Positions 45,622 to 55,220 of a stretch of DNA of 64,000 bases are shown here, in pieces. Source of the DNA: Welwitschia mirabilis (Eukaryota > Gnetophyta > Gnetopsida > Welwitschiales); assembly GCA_051453625.1 (NCBI GenBank), contig JBOZIK010000001.1, positions 50,553,075 to 50,617,074 on the forward strand, written 5' to 3'. Made by a program: the position numbers and the translations under genes. The notes below the pieces were generated by a model. It worked only from the letters and a program-made list of their open reading frames with translations, made no database searches and was not told the DNA's origin. Numbering within the stretch: position 1 is the stretch's first letter; every line of letters starts with the position of its first letter.

Positions 45622-47051
45622 ATTCATTTGGATCCTAGAGTGTCACTAACATTTTGAGGAGTTTTCGTTCAATCTTTTGGCTCATGCTTTATCATCATAT
45701 TAAAGACCTTACAAGTTCATTAGTGGAGGTAGAATGTCAATTTTTATAACTTTAGTAGTGTAAATAAAGATAAAATAAAAAGACAGTAAAAGCTAAAACT
45801 TGATTATGCTAAATTATCTTTAACTACTTAAAATAAATGTTAGTTTTAGCATATTATCATTTAACACATATAGAATGTTATGTCTATTTATTGTGCCATG
45901 TACTTATAGTGCTTAATTAGTATGAATATCAATAGTAGAGAATCTATACTTCTCCTATGAGTAGATGATAAATATTATCACTAAAAAATTATCTAACTTA
46001 CCTCATGTTGTTTGTATCATTATAAAAGTATTTTTCAATGACTATATATTTATTACTAAGAACTTCAAAAAATATTTTTAAAGGATGAAAATTTGTAATG
46101 ATTTGTTAAATTTTTATTTAAAGAAAGATATGTACTAATTATTTTTTAAATTTTTATTTAATAAATAAACCTCTTAATTAAAAACTAGGATGGTAATAGA
46201 TAGGTATCTACTTTACTACTAGAAACAAATAAGTTGATGACTTGAATAGTATCATGCATAAGGCTTTCACAGCTCTTACTAATGAAACAAAGTAAGTTAA
46301 GGATAAATATGGATTCTATTTAGTGGTCAAAAGTTAAAAAAGAATGAGGTCTATTATAATACTAAGCTTGAATTTAACAAATCCTTATTGATGGATTTAG
46401 AAAATATTTTTATCATTTTTAATTTTACTAATTTGATTAAATGTTAAAGAAATTAATTAGCATATAATTTATTATTAATATTAATGAGGAGAAAGACATA
46501 ATTATGTGGGTATCCTTTACTTCTTCATAATGAGGATTCTTTCTTGGAATACCTAGTGATTTTCAAATCACCTTTAGTGTAGAAGTATTTGCAATTTTAT
46601 TCATTGCTAGAAGACTTATTTTGATTTCCCTTTTTTAAGAGATTAGAATTTAAATTTTAAAGTGAAATTTTTAGATTAATTATCCAAATAAGTTTGTAAA
46701 GGGTAGGTCTAATAAGGCTTATTAAATCTTTTAAGCTTCATTTTGTGACTTTTATTTAGTGGAATACTATGATGAATTATCTCCCATGAGAACTTATGGA
46801 CTATCTTTAATGTATTTTTCTTTATTTCAAAATAAATCTAATAATATGATAGTTCAATATACTTCTCCTTTATTAAAGAGGTTAATTATTCAAATCCCTG
46901 TACATCTTGTTTATCACACAATAAGGATGTAGACATAATCAAATCATTAGTTTAAACTCTTAAAATTGAAATTTTATTAGATTCTATTTTTTCAATTGAT
47001 GTCAAACTAACGTTTTCTATATAGCAAATTTTATGTATCTTGTGTAGAAAA
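45622..47051. other. A+T-rich stretch, nothing recognised
   Basis: About 1.4 kb between a gap and the copia-type LTR. There are no long frames. Short plus-strand patches (for example near 46490-46800) are coding-like but match nothing I can name. Confidence 0.35.
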
Positions 47052-47225
47052 TGTTAAGCACTTATAGGTGTAAAGATAAAATAAAAACCATTGAATTTTA
47101 AGTACTAGAAACTTATCAAGTTCATTTACCTTCTTGAGGAGTTGACTAGACTTTCAAGAAATAGAACACACTTGAAGAAGGCAGACAAAATGAACTAAAT
47201 TTAGAGGGGTTGAATGGATTTTTGA

Positions 47226-47750
47226 TGGGGTCAATCAAACCTGTAACCTTAAGAGTCAATGTCCTTAAACCAAATGGTAAGGGGTTGATCAAACATTTAT
47301 GGGGTCGACTAGATTTAAGAACCTAATAAACAGTATCCTAGGATTAAATGACAAGGTGTTGACTGGATCTATAATGGGATCGACTGGATCTATGAACCAA
47401 GGAATAGTACTTCTAAAATAATTATTAAGATTTCAACTAGACCTATGATGGATTTGACTAAACCTGAGAAATGTGTAGTTGATACTTTTAAATTGATTAT
47501 CATGGGGTCAACTAGACACCTAAAGGGATCAACTAGACCTGATGATGAAAATTGGAAAGATCTTTACCAATATAAGCAGGTGACCAGATTTTATACTGGG
47601 TGACTAGACTTGAATCAACCAGGCCTAGATGGGGTTAACTAAATATGAAGCCATAAGAAATTAAGGCAACTAAAATTTTTGCTTGGATGACCTGTGTAAG
47701 TCACAACATCATATGAGATCGATTAGACTTTTAAGGGTTCGATCGGACAA
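47226..47750 (+). repeat. Irregular array of TCGACTRGAYCT motifs
   Basis: About 15 variants of (G)GGGTCGACTAGACCT lie in some 520 bases, for example GGGTCGACTAGATTT (47303), GGGATCGACTGGATCTATG (47375), GGGTCAACTAGACACC (47503) and GGGATCAACTAGACCTGATG (47524). Spacing is irregular, from about 20 to 60 bases. Many CG are TG or CA. Confidence 0.7.
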
Positions 47751-48199
47751 AACAAAATCAAAATCTTCTATCTGTTTTGTATCCATTATGTATTCATTAG
47801 ATAACCATTTTCTAGCTACTTATAGCCGTTAGAAGTACATTTTCAAATGTAATAAACCCTAAAAGTCTTCTAATATAAATATTCAAGAGATAGATAAATA
47901 AGTGATCCTTTGGAACCTATAGATGACTAAATAATCCTTGGAATCTTTTTCAATTGTGTTAATCTTGTGGATCTAAGGAATGAGCATTGTAATCTTATGA
48001 TTTTTACTATTGATTCTTAGCATTTGTACTCCTAACTAAGGAAGATTTATTATCTGTATTATCTCTACATTCAAGGTTTGATCTAGTGTTTCATCTATTG
48101 TACATCTATAGGAGAAGAGATCTAACAAATCTACTAAATGAAGAATGAGTCATATTCGTGCATATTGGCATCATAGCATCACTATTTTACATTGTGAAA

Positions 48200-48282
48200 G
48201 ATTGAGACTAAGCCTTGAAAAGTATGTTCAAAGGTTGAGACTAAGCCTAGAAAAGCGAAGGTTAAGACTAAGCCTAGAAAAG
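48200..48282 (+). repeat. Three direct repeats of GGTTGAGACTAAGCCTAGAA
   Basis: Units start at about 48200, 48233 and 48260, each with GACTAAGCCT(A/T)GAAAAG. They lie in the 3' half of the LTR, a common place for short tandem repeats in copia LTRs. Confidence 0.75.
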
Positions 48283-48939
48283 TCTATTTGTAAAGGTTAT
48301 AAGTGAACTTAGAATACCTGATGGATTAACAAAGATCCAGATGAAGCTTCGTGATAAGTGAATCATCAAATGTGGAGTAGGGGGTTTCTTGGATCAGTAC
48401 AAATCCTACATGCATTCATTTGGCATTTTTGTGCTTTCAATTAGTTTATTTCTTTACCTTTATTAGCTTTTCATTTTGTTCATACTTTAAATTAGTGATT
48501 TATTTTGTACATGTTTTGATATATCTTTGATTCATTAGAATACTTCTTTGTAATTTTTAAGAATCTATTCAACGCCCCTCTAGGGTTCTCCATCCTATTA
48601 ACTTTAACATCTTAAAAATTTATTAAAATATGATTAAACTAAATTCAAAGGTACTAAAAAATTTAAAAATTAAATCTTATTATATGATCTTATTAGCCTT
48701 ATATTTTTGTAATAAAAAATTATTAACATGAGAGATGTGATGATTGGCAGGGTTATTTTACTTGGACTATGATCATCCATACCTTGCAATACATTTCCAT
48801 AAGCTCTTATCTAAGAAAAATCAGAACTCTATGAGGAGGATAGAGAAGGTTCTAAATAGAGAAGTTATTCCATGAAGAAATGGATTAATTAGAGAACTTA
48901 CAACTGAATAGTTTTATTCAAAACTCAAGATCACTATTC

Positions 48940-49361
48940 ACAGTTCTCAAGTTTACTTATATGCATTCTAGAATGGTGAATGGCCTCTTATTGAAATCTC
49001 CAAAATACTAAACAATGAAAAGCACATCCCTTAGCTAGAATATCTTGATTTAAATGAGATGGAATAATACTGCTACAATTTCATGAAAACCTCTATGCAA
49101 AATTATGCTACTTTTCATGATTCCTATTGCATTTTCTCATCTAATTCCAAGTGAAATATGATAAAGTAGTTCTTTCTTTATAAGAATATTATGGATGAAC
49201 TATTAATTCATAGTCAAGTTTATAATTACTATAATCGTCCAAACTATTCTCATCAAGATCTTTTTCTTAGTGATATTAGCACTACACTTCCTTTAACTGC
49301 ATTGCCTGTTGCTGATAAACTTCATAAAATTCCTTCAAATACAATTTTGAGTAGTAATAAT
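48940..49361 (+). pseudogene. Unrecognised decayed coding-like stretch
   Basis: One plus-strand frame stays protein-like for about 140 codons: GEWPLIEISKILNNEKHIP, LEYLDLNEME, NFMKTSMQNYATFHDSYCIF, KNIMDELLIHSQVYNYYNRP, NYSHQDLFLSDISTTLPLTA. Five stops interrupt it, all explicable as C-to-T changes at Gln or Arg codons (TAG, TAG, TAA, TGA, TAG). It is cut at 49361 by the copia element. No family recognised; it may be a host pseudogene or an ORF of another element. Confidence 0.4.
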
Positions 49362-49536
49362 TGAAGTGTTTATGCTACATTAATATGAAATATATTCACT
49401 TTAATACTCCTTAGAAACATCTTGTATTTGGAAAAGGCAAAGGGTCATGACTTATGAAAATTATAGGCAAAGAGTCATGACTTACATCTAAAGGTTTTAA
49501 CTTATGAAAATTATGGAGAGGAAAAAATCTTCAGCA
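49362..49536 (-). repeat. Copia 3' LTR
   Basis: On minus it starts TGCTGAAGATTTTTTCC after the typical CAACTTGAGGAGAAG tract and ends AGCATAAACACTTCA. It matches 54047-54240 with point changes and small length differences (175 against 194 bases). A short direct repeat (TCATGACTTA...GAAAATTA) occurs within it. Confidence 0.85.
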
Positions 49537-49689
49537 CTTCTCCTCAAGTTGGTCCATAGATATTACACATGTTCAACTTATTAATGCTTTTTAAAAACAC
49601 TCAATTTGAGACTATCTTAGTAATAACATTATCTAATTAATCCTTAGATCAAGTTTAAGGAAGTTCCATAATCTTTCCATCTAACTTCT

Positions 49690-49985
49690 TATTAATGAAG
49701 AATTTGTTTACTTTAACATGTTTTATTAAATCATGTGGAATTGGATTATGGGTGATGTCACATGCAGCAATATTATCATAATACATCCAAATTGGTTGCT
49801 TAGGTGGATAATCCAAATCTTAAAAAAGGAATCTCAACCATAAGGCTTCACAAATTCCTAGTGTCATACTTCTAAATTTAGCTTCTTTACTTGAGAGAGC
49901 AACAACATTTTGTTTCTTGCTTTTCCATGTAATAAGATTACCACCCACAAATGTGAAATAACTAGAAGTTAATCATCTATAATTG
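49690..49985 (-). pseudogene. Copia RNase H
   Basis: The minus strand gives SSYFTFVGGNLITWKSKKQN, VVALSSKEAKFRSMTLGICE, ALWLRFL, PPKQPIWMYYDNIAACDITH, NPIPHDLIKHVKVNKFFINK. This is the characteristic copia C-terminal RNase H (GYxxxxxxxLVSWxSKKQxxVAxSSxEAEF...CDNxxAxxIAxNPVxHxRTKHIxxxxHFI). The Glu of AEAEF reads Lys. Confidence 0.85.
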
Positions 49986-50029
49986 ATTTATTTAGCCTAA
50001 TTGGTATTAGTATATGCATCTATTATTTG

Positions 50030-50650
50030 ATAATTTATATTTTTAATAAACAATATTCTCTTTTCAAGAGAAAGCTTCAAATACCTGAAAATATGCATGA
50101 CTACATTCTTATAGATCATTTCTTATAACTACCATGTCATCCACGTATACAATAAGTGTAGAAATCTCATTCTACAATTTTTTCAAAAATAAAGTATGGT
50201 CTAAATTGTTGTGATGGTATTCAAATGCTATTAAAGACTTTGTGAACCTTATAAACCATGCTTGTTGAGACTATTTTAGCCCATACAATGATTTCTTTAA
50301 TCTACACATATTTTAGCTATGCCTTTCTAGGATCATGCATCCTGGTGGGAACTCTGGATAAACTTCTTCAAATAATTATCCATGAAAAAAGGAATCTTCT
50401 ACACCAAATTTTTATAATGGTCAATTTAAGTTTGCTATCACATATAGCAATACCCAGATAGTGCTGATTTTAGTAACAAATGCAAATGTCTCTTACTTCA
50501 AATCATTCAATTGTATCATCTGATTTGTACTTCATAGTGTAAATCCTTTAATGTCCTACTAGCTTCTTTCTTGATGGAAAATCAACAAGGTCCTAAGTTT
50601 CATTATTTTGCAAGGATTTTATTTTCTCACTCATAACAACTTTTCATCTT
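50030..50650 (-). pseudogene. Copia reverse transcriptase
   Basis: The minus strand shows AFVTKISTIWVLL, VEDSFFHG.LFEEVYPEFPP, CRLKKSLYGLK.SQQAWFIR, FEYHHNNLDHTLFLKKL, LIVYVDDMVVIRNDL. The YVDD active site is intact, but stops replace Trp/Gln residues (for example in YGLKQS). Confidence 0.85.
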
Positions 50651-51190
50651 GAATCAATTAAGGCTTCCTGCACACTATTGGGAATGGCTATAGTTAATAA
50701 TTGATTGATAAATAACTGATTTATTTCTAATAATCTATGATTAGATACAAAATAACTCATGGAATATTTAACTTTACTTAAAAGTTCAAGTTCATACATG
50801 GATCTAGAAATACCTATGAGGAGATATTCTAGTAGTGTTTTTCTTAGAGGCTCAGGTATTACATCAGGAACATCCTTAGTAAAAAAATTGGTATGATATA
50901 TTAGTGAGGGATATAGATCCTTCAATTAATGGATTTTATTATTCAATCACTTCTTTAGCTTCGAAATGATCATCAACATTATGATTAAAATCTATACCAC
51001 TTATATCTAAATTATTGCCATCACTTCCTCAATAATATGATAATTTAGAGTCTAAATATTCTTTTGATATTCCCCTTAAAATTCATATTTAAAAAAAAAT
51101 ACATTAATTCTTCATGAAATACTACATTCAATGTTATAAAAATTCATCACGTTGAAGGATGATAACATTTATAGCCCTTTTAATGCATAG
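50644..51190 (-). pseudogene. Copia integrase-RT linker
   Basis: The minus frame 50644-50925 ends with NHRLLEINQLFINQLLTIAI, PNSVQEALIDSR, the conserved segment just before RT (family: IPxSVQEALxxPxWxxAM). The region above, up to 51190, is the variable linker with stops. Confidence 0.7.
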
Positions 51191-51802
51191 CATATCCCAG
51201 AAAAAAACATCTTGGAGCTCATGAATCTAACTTATTACACTAATTCTTGTGAATATGTATAAATACTACACAACTAAAGCCATGAGAAGGTCAGTTAGGA
51301 ATAGTTAGAGTAACCATAGCATTAATAAGGGATTGGAATGGTGTTCAAAAGTCAATGGTTCCTGATGAGGTTTGATTAATTAAATATGTTGCAATAGTAA
51401 GTGATTCCCTCCAATAAGACAATGGCATATGAGTTTTAATAAGTGAAGCATGAATAACGTTTAGTAAATGTCAATTCTTTCTCTTAGCAACCCCATTTTA
51501 TTATGGTATATTGGCATAAGTAGTTTGATTAACAATCCCATGCATTTCTAAATGATGCTAAAGTTTAGAGTTTTGATCCTCACCTCCATTATCAGTATGT
51601 AGAACCTAAATCTATGTATAGTACTAAGTTATAATTAATTTAGAAATTTTTAAAATAATAAACTCACTTTACTTTTAAACTTCATTAAACATAACCATGT
51701 TATTTTAGTATAATCATCAATAAAAGTCACAAACCAACATGATCCACCCAAAGTTGAGGTTTTGGATGGACCTAGACATTAGATGGCATAACCATAAAAG
51801 GA
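51190..51802 (-). pseudogene. Copia integrase core
   Basis: In one or other frame the minus strand gives FIDDYTKITWLCLMKFKSKV, then a DNGGE-type motif (ACTGATAATGGAGGTGAGGA on minus), HLEMHGIVNQTTYANIP and NGVAKRKN. Near 51190-51240 comes the CVFLGYA-like segment KDVFFWDMLCIKRAINV in a shifted frame. This is a typical copia integrase. It continues across the gap to 52259-52500. Confidence 0.8.
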
Positions 51803-52287
51803 NNNNNNNNNNNNNNNNNNNNNNNNNNNNNNNNNNNNNNNNNNNNNNNNNNNNNNNNNNNNNNNNNNNNNNNNNNNNNNNNNNNNNNNNNNNNNNNNNN
51901 NNNNNNNNNNNNNNNNNNNNNNNNNNNNNNNNNNNNNNNNNNNNNNNNNNNNNNNNNNNNNNNNNNNNNNNNNNNNNNNNNNNNNNNNNNNNNNNNNNNN
52001 NNNNNNNNNNNNNNNNNNNNNNNNNNNNNNNNNNNNNNNNNNNNNNNNNNNNNNNNNNNNNNNNNNNNNNNNNNNNNNNNNNNNNNNNNNNNNNNNNNNN
52101 NNNNNNNNNNNNNNNNNNNNNNNNNNNNNNNNNNNNNNNNNNNNNNNNNNNNNNNNNNNNNNNNNNNNNNNNNNNNNNNNNNNNNNNNNNNNNNNNNNNN
52201 NNNNNNNNNNNNNNNNNNNNNNNNNNNNNNNNNNNNNNNNNNNNNNNNNNNNNNNNNNAGACATTAGATGGCATAACCATAAAAGGA
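51774..52287. other. Gap flanked by identical 29-bp ends
   Basis: AGACATTAGATGGCATAACC and the next nine bases stand both at 51774-51802 and at 52259-52287, on either side of 456 Ns. If one copy is removed, the minus-strand protein runs straight from HPFMVMPSNV into the integrase. So the gap most likely has negative length. Confidence 0.75.
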
Positions 52288-52500
52288 TGAGTACTTTTAT
52301 TTAAAATTAATGGAAATGAAGTTCGATGACTCTTTTCAAGTCCATAAACCTTACATAAAAAGCTAGAAACATCAAACTTTCCAAATAAACTAGGAAATAA
52401 TTTTTTTAGATAACCAAAGGATGCATGATCAAGATGTTGATGTCATAGCCAAATTTTATATTTATTCTTCTTTCCCTTACAACTATCCTTATAAAAACCC
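52259..52500 (-). pseudogene. Copia GAG-pre-integrase domain
   Basis: The minus strand reads KIWL.HQHLDHASFGYLKKL, FPSLFGKFDVSSFLCKVYGL, EKSHRTSFPLILNKSTHPFM. This is the HRRLGHxSxxxL...CxxCxxxKxxRxxFP zinc-binding domain ahead of the integrase core, with some His/Cys positions changed. Confidence 0.8.
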
Positions 52501-52639
52501 TAATGTAACTGTTTAGAAATATTTAAAATTAGATCCAAGTAGTGTGACCTCTCTTGTATAACATCACAACCAATTATCTAATTTATTTGAATGTCCTTAA
52601 ACATACAAAAATTAATCCAAAAAATTACAACATTAAATA

Positions 52640-53080
52640 AGGGTGTGGTTATTTGGGAAATAGATAAAAGTTTAAAATCTAAGGATGGGATAACCAAAAC
52701 AGAATATAGATTCAAATTATTAGTGAGGGTTAAAGAACCTTTCCCAATAATTTAGGCTTAATTACCATTGGCAGTTGAAAAAAAAATTGAAATAATAATT
52801 TAAGAGGTGTGATTTGTCTAGAGTGAAATGTCATATAATTTGTATCATCAAAATTAATTATTCATTTACTATTAGGAATAGGTGTTTAGCAACATCNNNN
52901 NNNNNNNNNNNNNNNNNNNNNNNNNNNNNNNNNNNNNNNNNNNNNNNNNNNNNNNNNNNNNNNNNNNNNNNNNNNNNNNNNNNNNNNNNNNNNNNNAATT
53001 TCATATTATTTTTATAATCAAAATTAATTATTCATTTAATATTAGGAATAGGTGTTTAGCAACATCATCATTTGTATTTT
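52640..53080 (-). pseudogene. Copia protease region
   Basis: On minus, INFDDTNYMTFHSRQITPLK aligns with the copia protease start WIxDSGAxDHMTxxS, with Asp-Ser-Gly changed. VPSLDFKLLSISQ-like text follows (near 52670), typical of the LxxVLxVPxLxxNLLSVSQ segment. A 100-N gap (52897-52996) is flanked by near-duplicate sequence. Confidence 0.65.
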
Positions 53081-53129
53081 TTTCAAGAATAGTAATAGTT
53101 TGGTTTCTCTTAGAATTATTCCTATGAAA

Positions 53130-53900
53130 AGATTGATTATGATCCCACCATTTAGATATTGCATAAGTTTATAACAATTCTCTTTCATATGTATACTCAA
53201 GTTGTAATGGATGCATTTGTAAGTAGATTTATTGATGCCATAGGTTGTCTTTGGTCAATTCTAAGTTATTATTATAGCAACTTTAAAATTTTTAGACTTT
53301 ACATTTAGTATTTCTTAGTGTACTACTTCTCATAAAATTAACACATAACATTCTTTAAGATCTAGAATGGGTTCCTTGCATAAAATTTTTCCATGAATTT
53401 ATTCAATATCACCATCCAATCTGATAAGAAATATGTGCATCCTTAGGCATTCAATGGACCTTTGGTATGCTATAATATCTTTAGGATCTTTCATGATCAT
53501 TATATCTCAATGGTCCAATTCTTGGAAAAATTTAGTCAGTTCTCCATAATATTCAAAAAGAGACTTTTCATCTTGTTTGGTAGTGAAATCCTTTTGCTTT
53601 AAGGGAAAAACTTGTAACTCATCACTTCCATTATAAAAAGCTTTTGATAGAGCATTTAGATTTCAGAGGTAGTGGATAAGTGTAAGTAACACTTCATAAT
53701 TTCTAGACTTATGAACATTAATAGCCATATTTTCATTTTTTGATTCTTAATGTACCATTTTTTACATTCATCTTTAGATTTTGCAAGTGGCTTTATCCTA
53801 CCATGAATATAAAAGAGTTTCTCCCTCTCGGCAAAATGCATTTCTATCAATTATGATCAAACATCATAATTAGATTTAATAAGAATAATTATTGCATTGA
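53130..53900 (-). pseudogene. Copia gag with zinc-knuckle remnant
   Basis: The minus frame 53656-53850 reads MIEMHFAEREKLFYIHGRIK, PLAKSKDECKKWYIKNQKMK, IWLLMFISLEIMKCYLHLST. It is followed by DFTTKQDEKSLFEYYGELTK, IIAYQRSIECLRMHIFLIRL, DLKECYVLILREVVH. This is a standard copia gag (UBN2-like). Near 53170-53210, KCIHYNLSIHMKENCYKL is the CX2CX4HX4C knuckle with the second Cys read as Tyr. Confidence 0.8.
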
Positions 53901-54024
53901 ATATACCTTCATATTGAATAATAATAGGAATTGACCTCATTCTAGATTATTTAGTATTATTTCCATTCTTTTTTTTTTTTTGTTTTTTGGTCAAGCAACG
54001 TTTCTAACTCATGGATTTTGTGCC

Positions 54025-54046
54025 AGTAATGGTTGTGATACTAAAT
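54025..54046 (-). other. Copia primer-binding site, initiator-Met type
   Basis: The minus strand after the 5' LTR reads TTTAGTATCACAACCATTAC. It aligns with TGGTATCAGAGCCATTA, the site complementary to plant initiator methionine tRNA used by most plant copia elements. Confidence 0.75.
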
Positions 54047-54240
54047 TGAAGTGTCTATGCTACACTGATATGAAATATATTCACTTTAGTTCTTCTTGGA
54101 AACATCTTGTATTTGAAAGAGGCAAAGATTCATCACTTATATCCAAAGATCATAACTTATGAAAATTAGAGGCAAAGAATCATGACTTATATCCAAAGGT
54201 TATAGCTTATGGAAAGTGTGGAGAGAAAAAATATTTAACA
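54047..54240 (-). repeat. Copia 5' LTR
   Basis: It starts on minus with TGTTAAATATTTTTTCTCTC and ends GCATAGACACTTCA. It is the partner of 49362-49536 and is followed outside by ATAAT, the target-site duplication. Confidence 0.85.
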
Positions 54241-54245
54241 ATAAT

Positions 54246-54989
54246 AATTCCTAACATCTTCACCCTATGCTTTAAAACTTAACTCCCAAGATTAAAGCTG
54301 GTTCAAAGGATAGTTTAAATACTTTTAAAAAATGAAGTTTAAAGAGCATAGATAGTGTAGTATAGAAGGAAAAAAATGCAAAAAAGATCAAGAAAAGAAT
54401 TGGAATAAGAAATTGGATAGATAAAAAATATATTTATGGGAAATGAAGAAAACCCATTCCTCCACATAGGGTCATTATTAATGTTGATGATTTGGTAATA
54501 ATAGATTGGCTCAAGTGTAATAACTATAGCCCTTGATATCAAAATACATGTGTTAATCTATGAGGGATTGTGGCTGAAGTTACAAGAAATCTATAACTAA
54601 TTCCCCACTAAAACCTAATAATAAGAGCAGGATATGCTAAATTTGCTTTTCATAAATTTATTACCATATAACTTTAGAGGCATCCATGTTTGTTTGTTTA
54701 CTTTTGTGATGGTATTTTAGCTTTAAGATATACTCTAAATTAGATCAATGATATTTTTTTATATTTATGAAAAACGGAATTTAGTACATTTTCCTCCTTC
54801 TTTATAGGATCTCAGGTGATTAATAATATAGGAATAGGATAGGATTTCATATGTATCTCAAATATTAATATTTTATAATTTTATTTGTTGCTTGAAAAGA
54901 TAAAATGTGACGTTTTTAAAAAAAATTAAAATATTAAAAATAATATAACTAAAATTTAAAAATTAATATGCTTATATTCTAGAAGAAAA
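54246..54989. other. Flank right of the copia element
   Basis: About 740 bases of A+T-rich DNA. Plus-strand patches such as SSPYALKLNSQD may continue the decayed stretch at 48940-49361 across the copia insertion, but stops follow at once. Nothing firm. Confidence 0.3.
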
Positions 54990-55220
54990 TTGATTAGTTA
55001 TTGTCAAGGAAAATCTTGTAATCCTTCCACTAAGACAAGAATAATTTTACTTTCATTCACTGAATTTCTTATTTGTAAAGCACTTTATTTTTATAACCTT
55101 GATTTTCATTCATTTATCATAGATAAGGATTTAAATAGACTATGTTATGAGCTAGATGTAGAACATGCTCCTAATAGAGAAGTAGTTTTTCATGTGAATT
55201 TCTATTCAAGAATCACCTAG
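54990..55220 (+). CDS. Unrecognised 76-codon ORF
   Basis: The open frame contains EFLICKALYFYNLDFHSFII, DKDLNRLCYELDVEHAPNRE, VVFHVNFYSRIT. Composition is more protein-like than its surroundings, but no family is recognised and no start context or upstream exon is evident. It could be part of a decayed gene or chance. Confidence 0.25.
   Translation: MISYCQGKSCNPSTKTRIILLSFTEFLICKALYFYNLDFHSFIIDKDLNRLCYELDVEHAPNREVVFHVNFYSRIT

Larger units (their letters stand above)
47052..48609 (+). mobile_element. Probable solo LTR of a SIRE/Maximus-like copia element
   Basis: The candidate ends are TGTTAAGC (47052) and CTTTAACA (48609), which are inverted. The 3' end carries ATTCAACGCCCCTCTAGGG, close to the TTCACCCCCCTCTAG word typical of SIRE-type LTR ends (from memory). 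There is no initiator-Met PBS after it and no copia coding sequence on either side in this orientation, hence 'solo'. U3 is filled with a short-motif array (47226-47750); R/U5 contains three direct repeats (48200-48282). The flanking 5-mers (GAAAA and TCTTA) do not match, so the ends are uncertain. Confidence 0.5.
49362..54240 (-). mobile_element. Full-length Ty1/copia element with 5-bp target duplication
   Basis: LTRs are at 54047-54240 (5') and 49362-49536 (3'). The flanking target-site duplication ATAAT is at 49357-49361 and 54241-54245. An initiator-Met-type PBS lies inside the 5' LTR. Minus-strand domain order is gag, protease, integrase, RT, RNase H, the copia order. Total length is about 4.9 kb including two gaps (51803-52258 and 52897-52996) that are probably overlaps. 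All coding parts carry stops, so it is dead, but the structure is complete. Confidence 0.85.

Noticed and set aside
46490-46810. Possible LINE endonuclease start
   Set aside because: A weak resemblance to the SWNxRGLG region failed on inspection: neither the Trp-Asn nor the later catalytic motifs are present.
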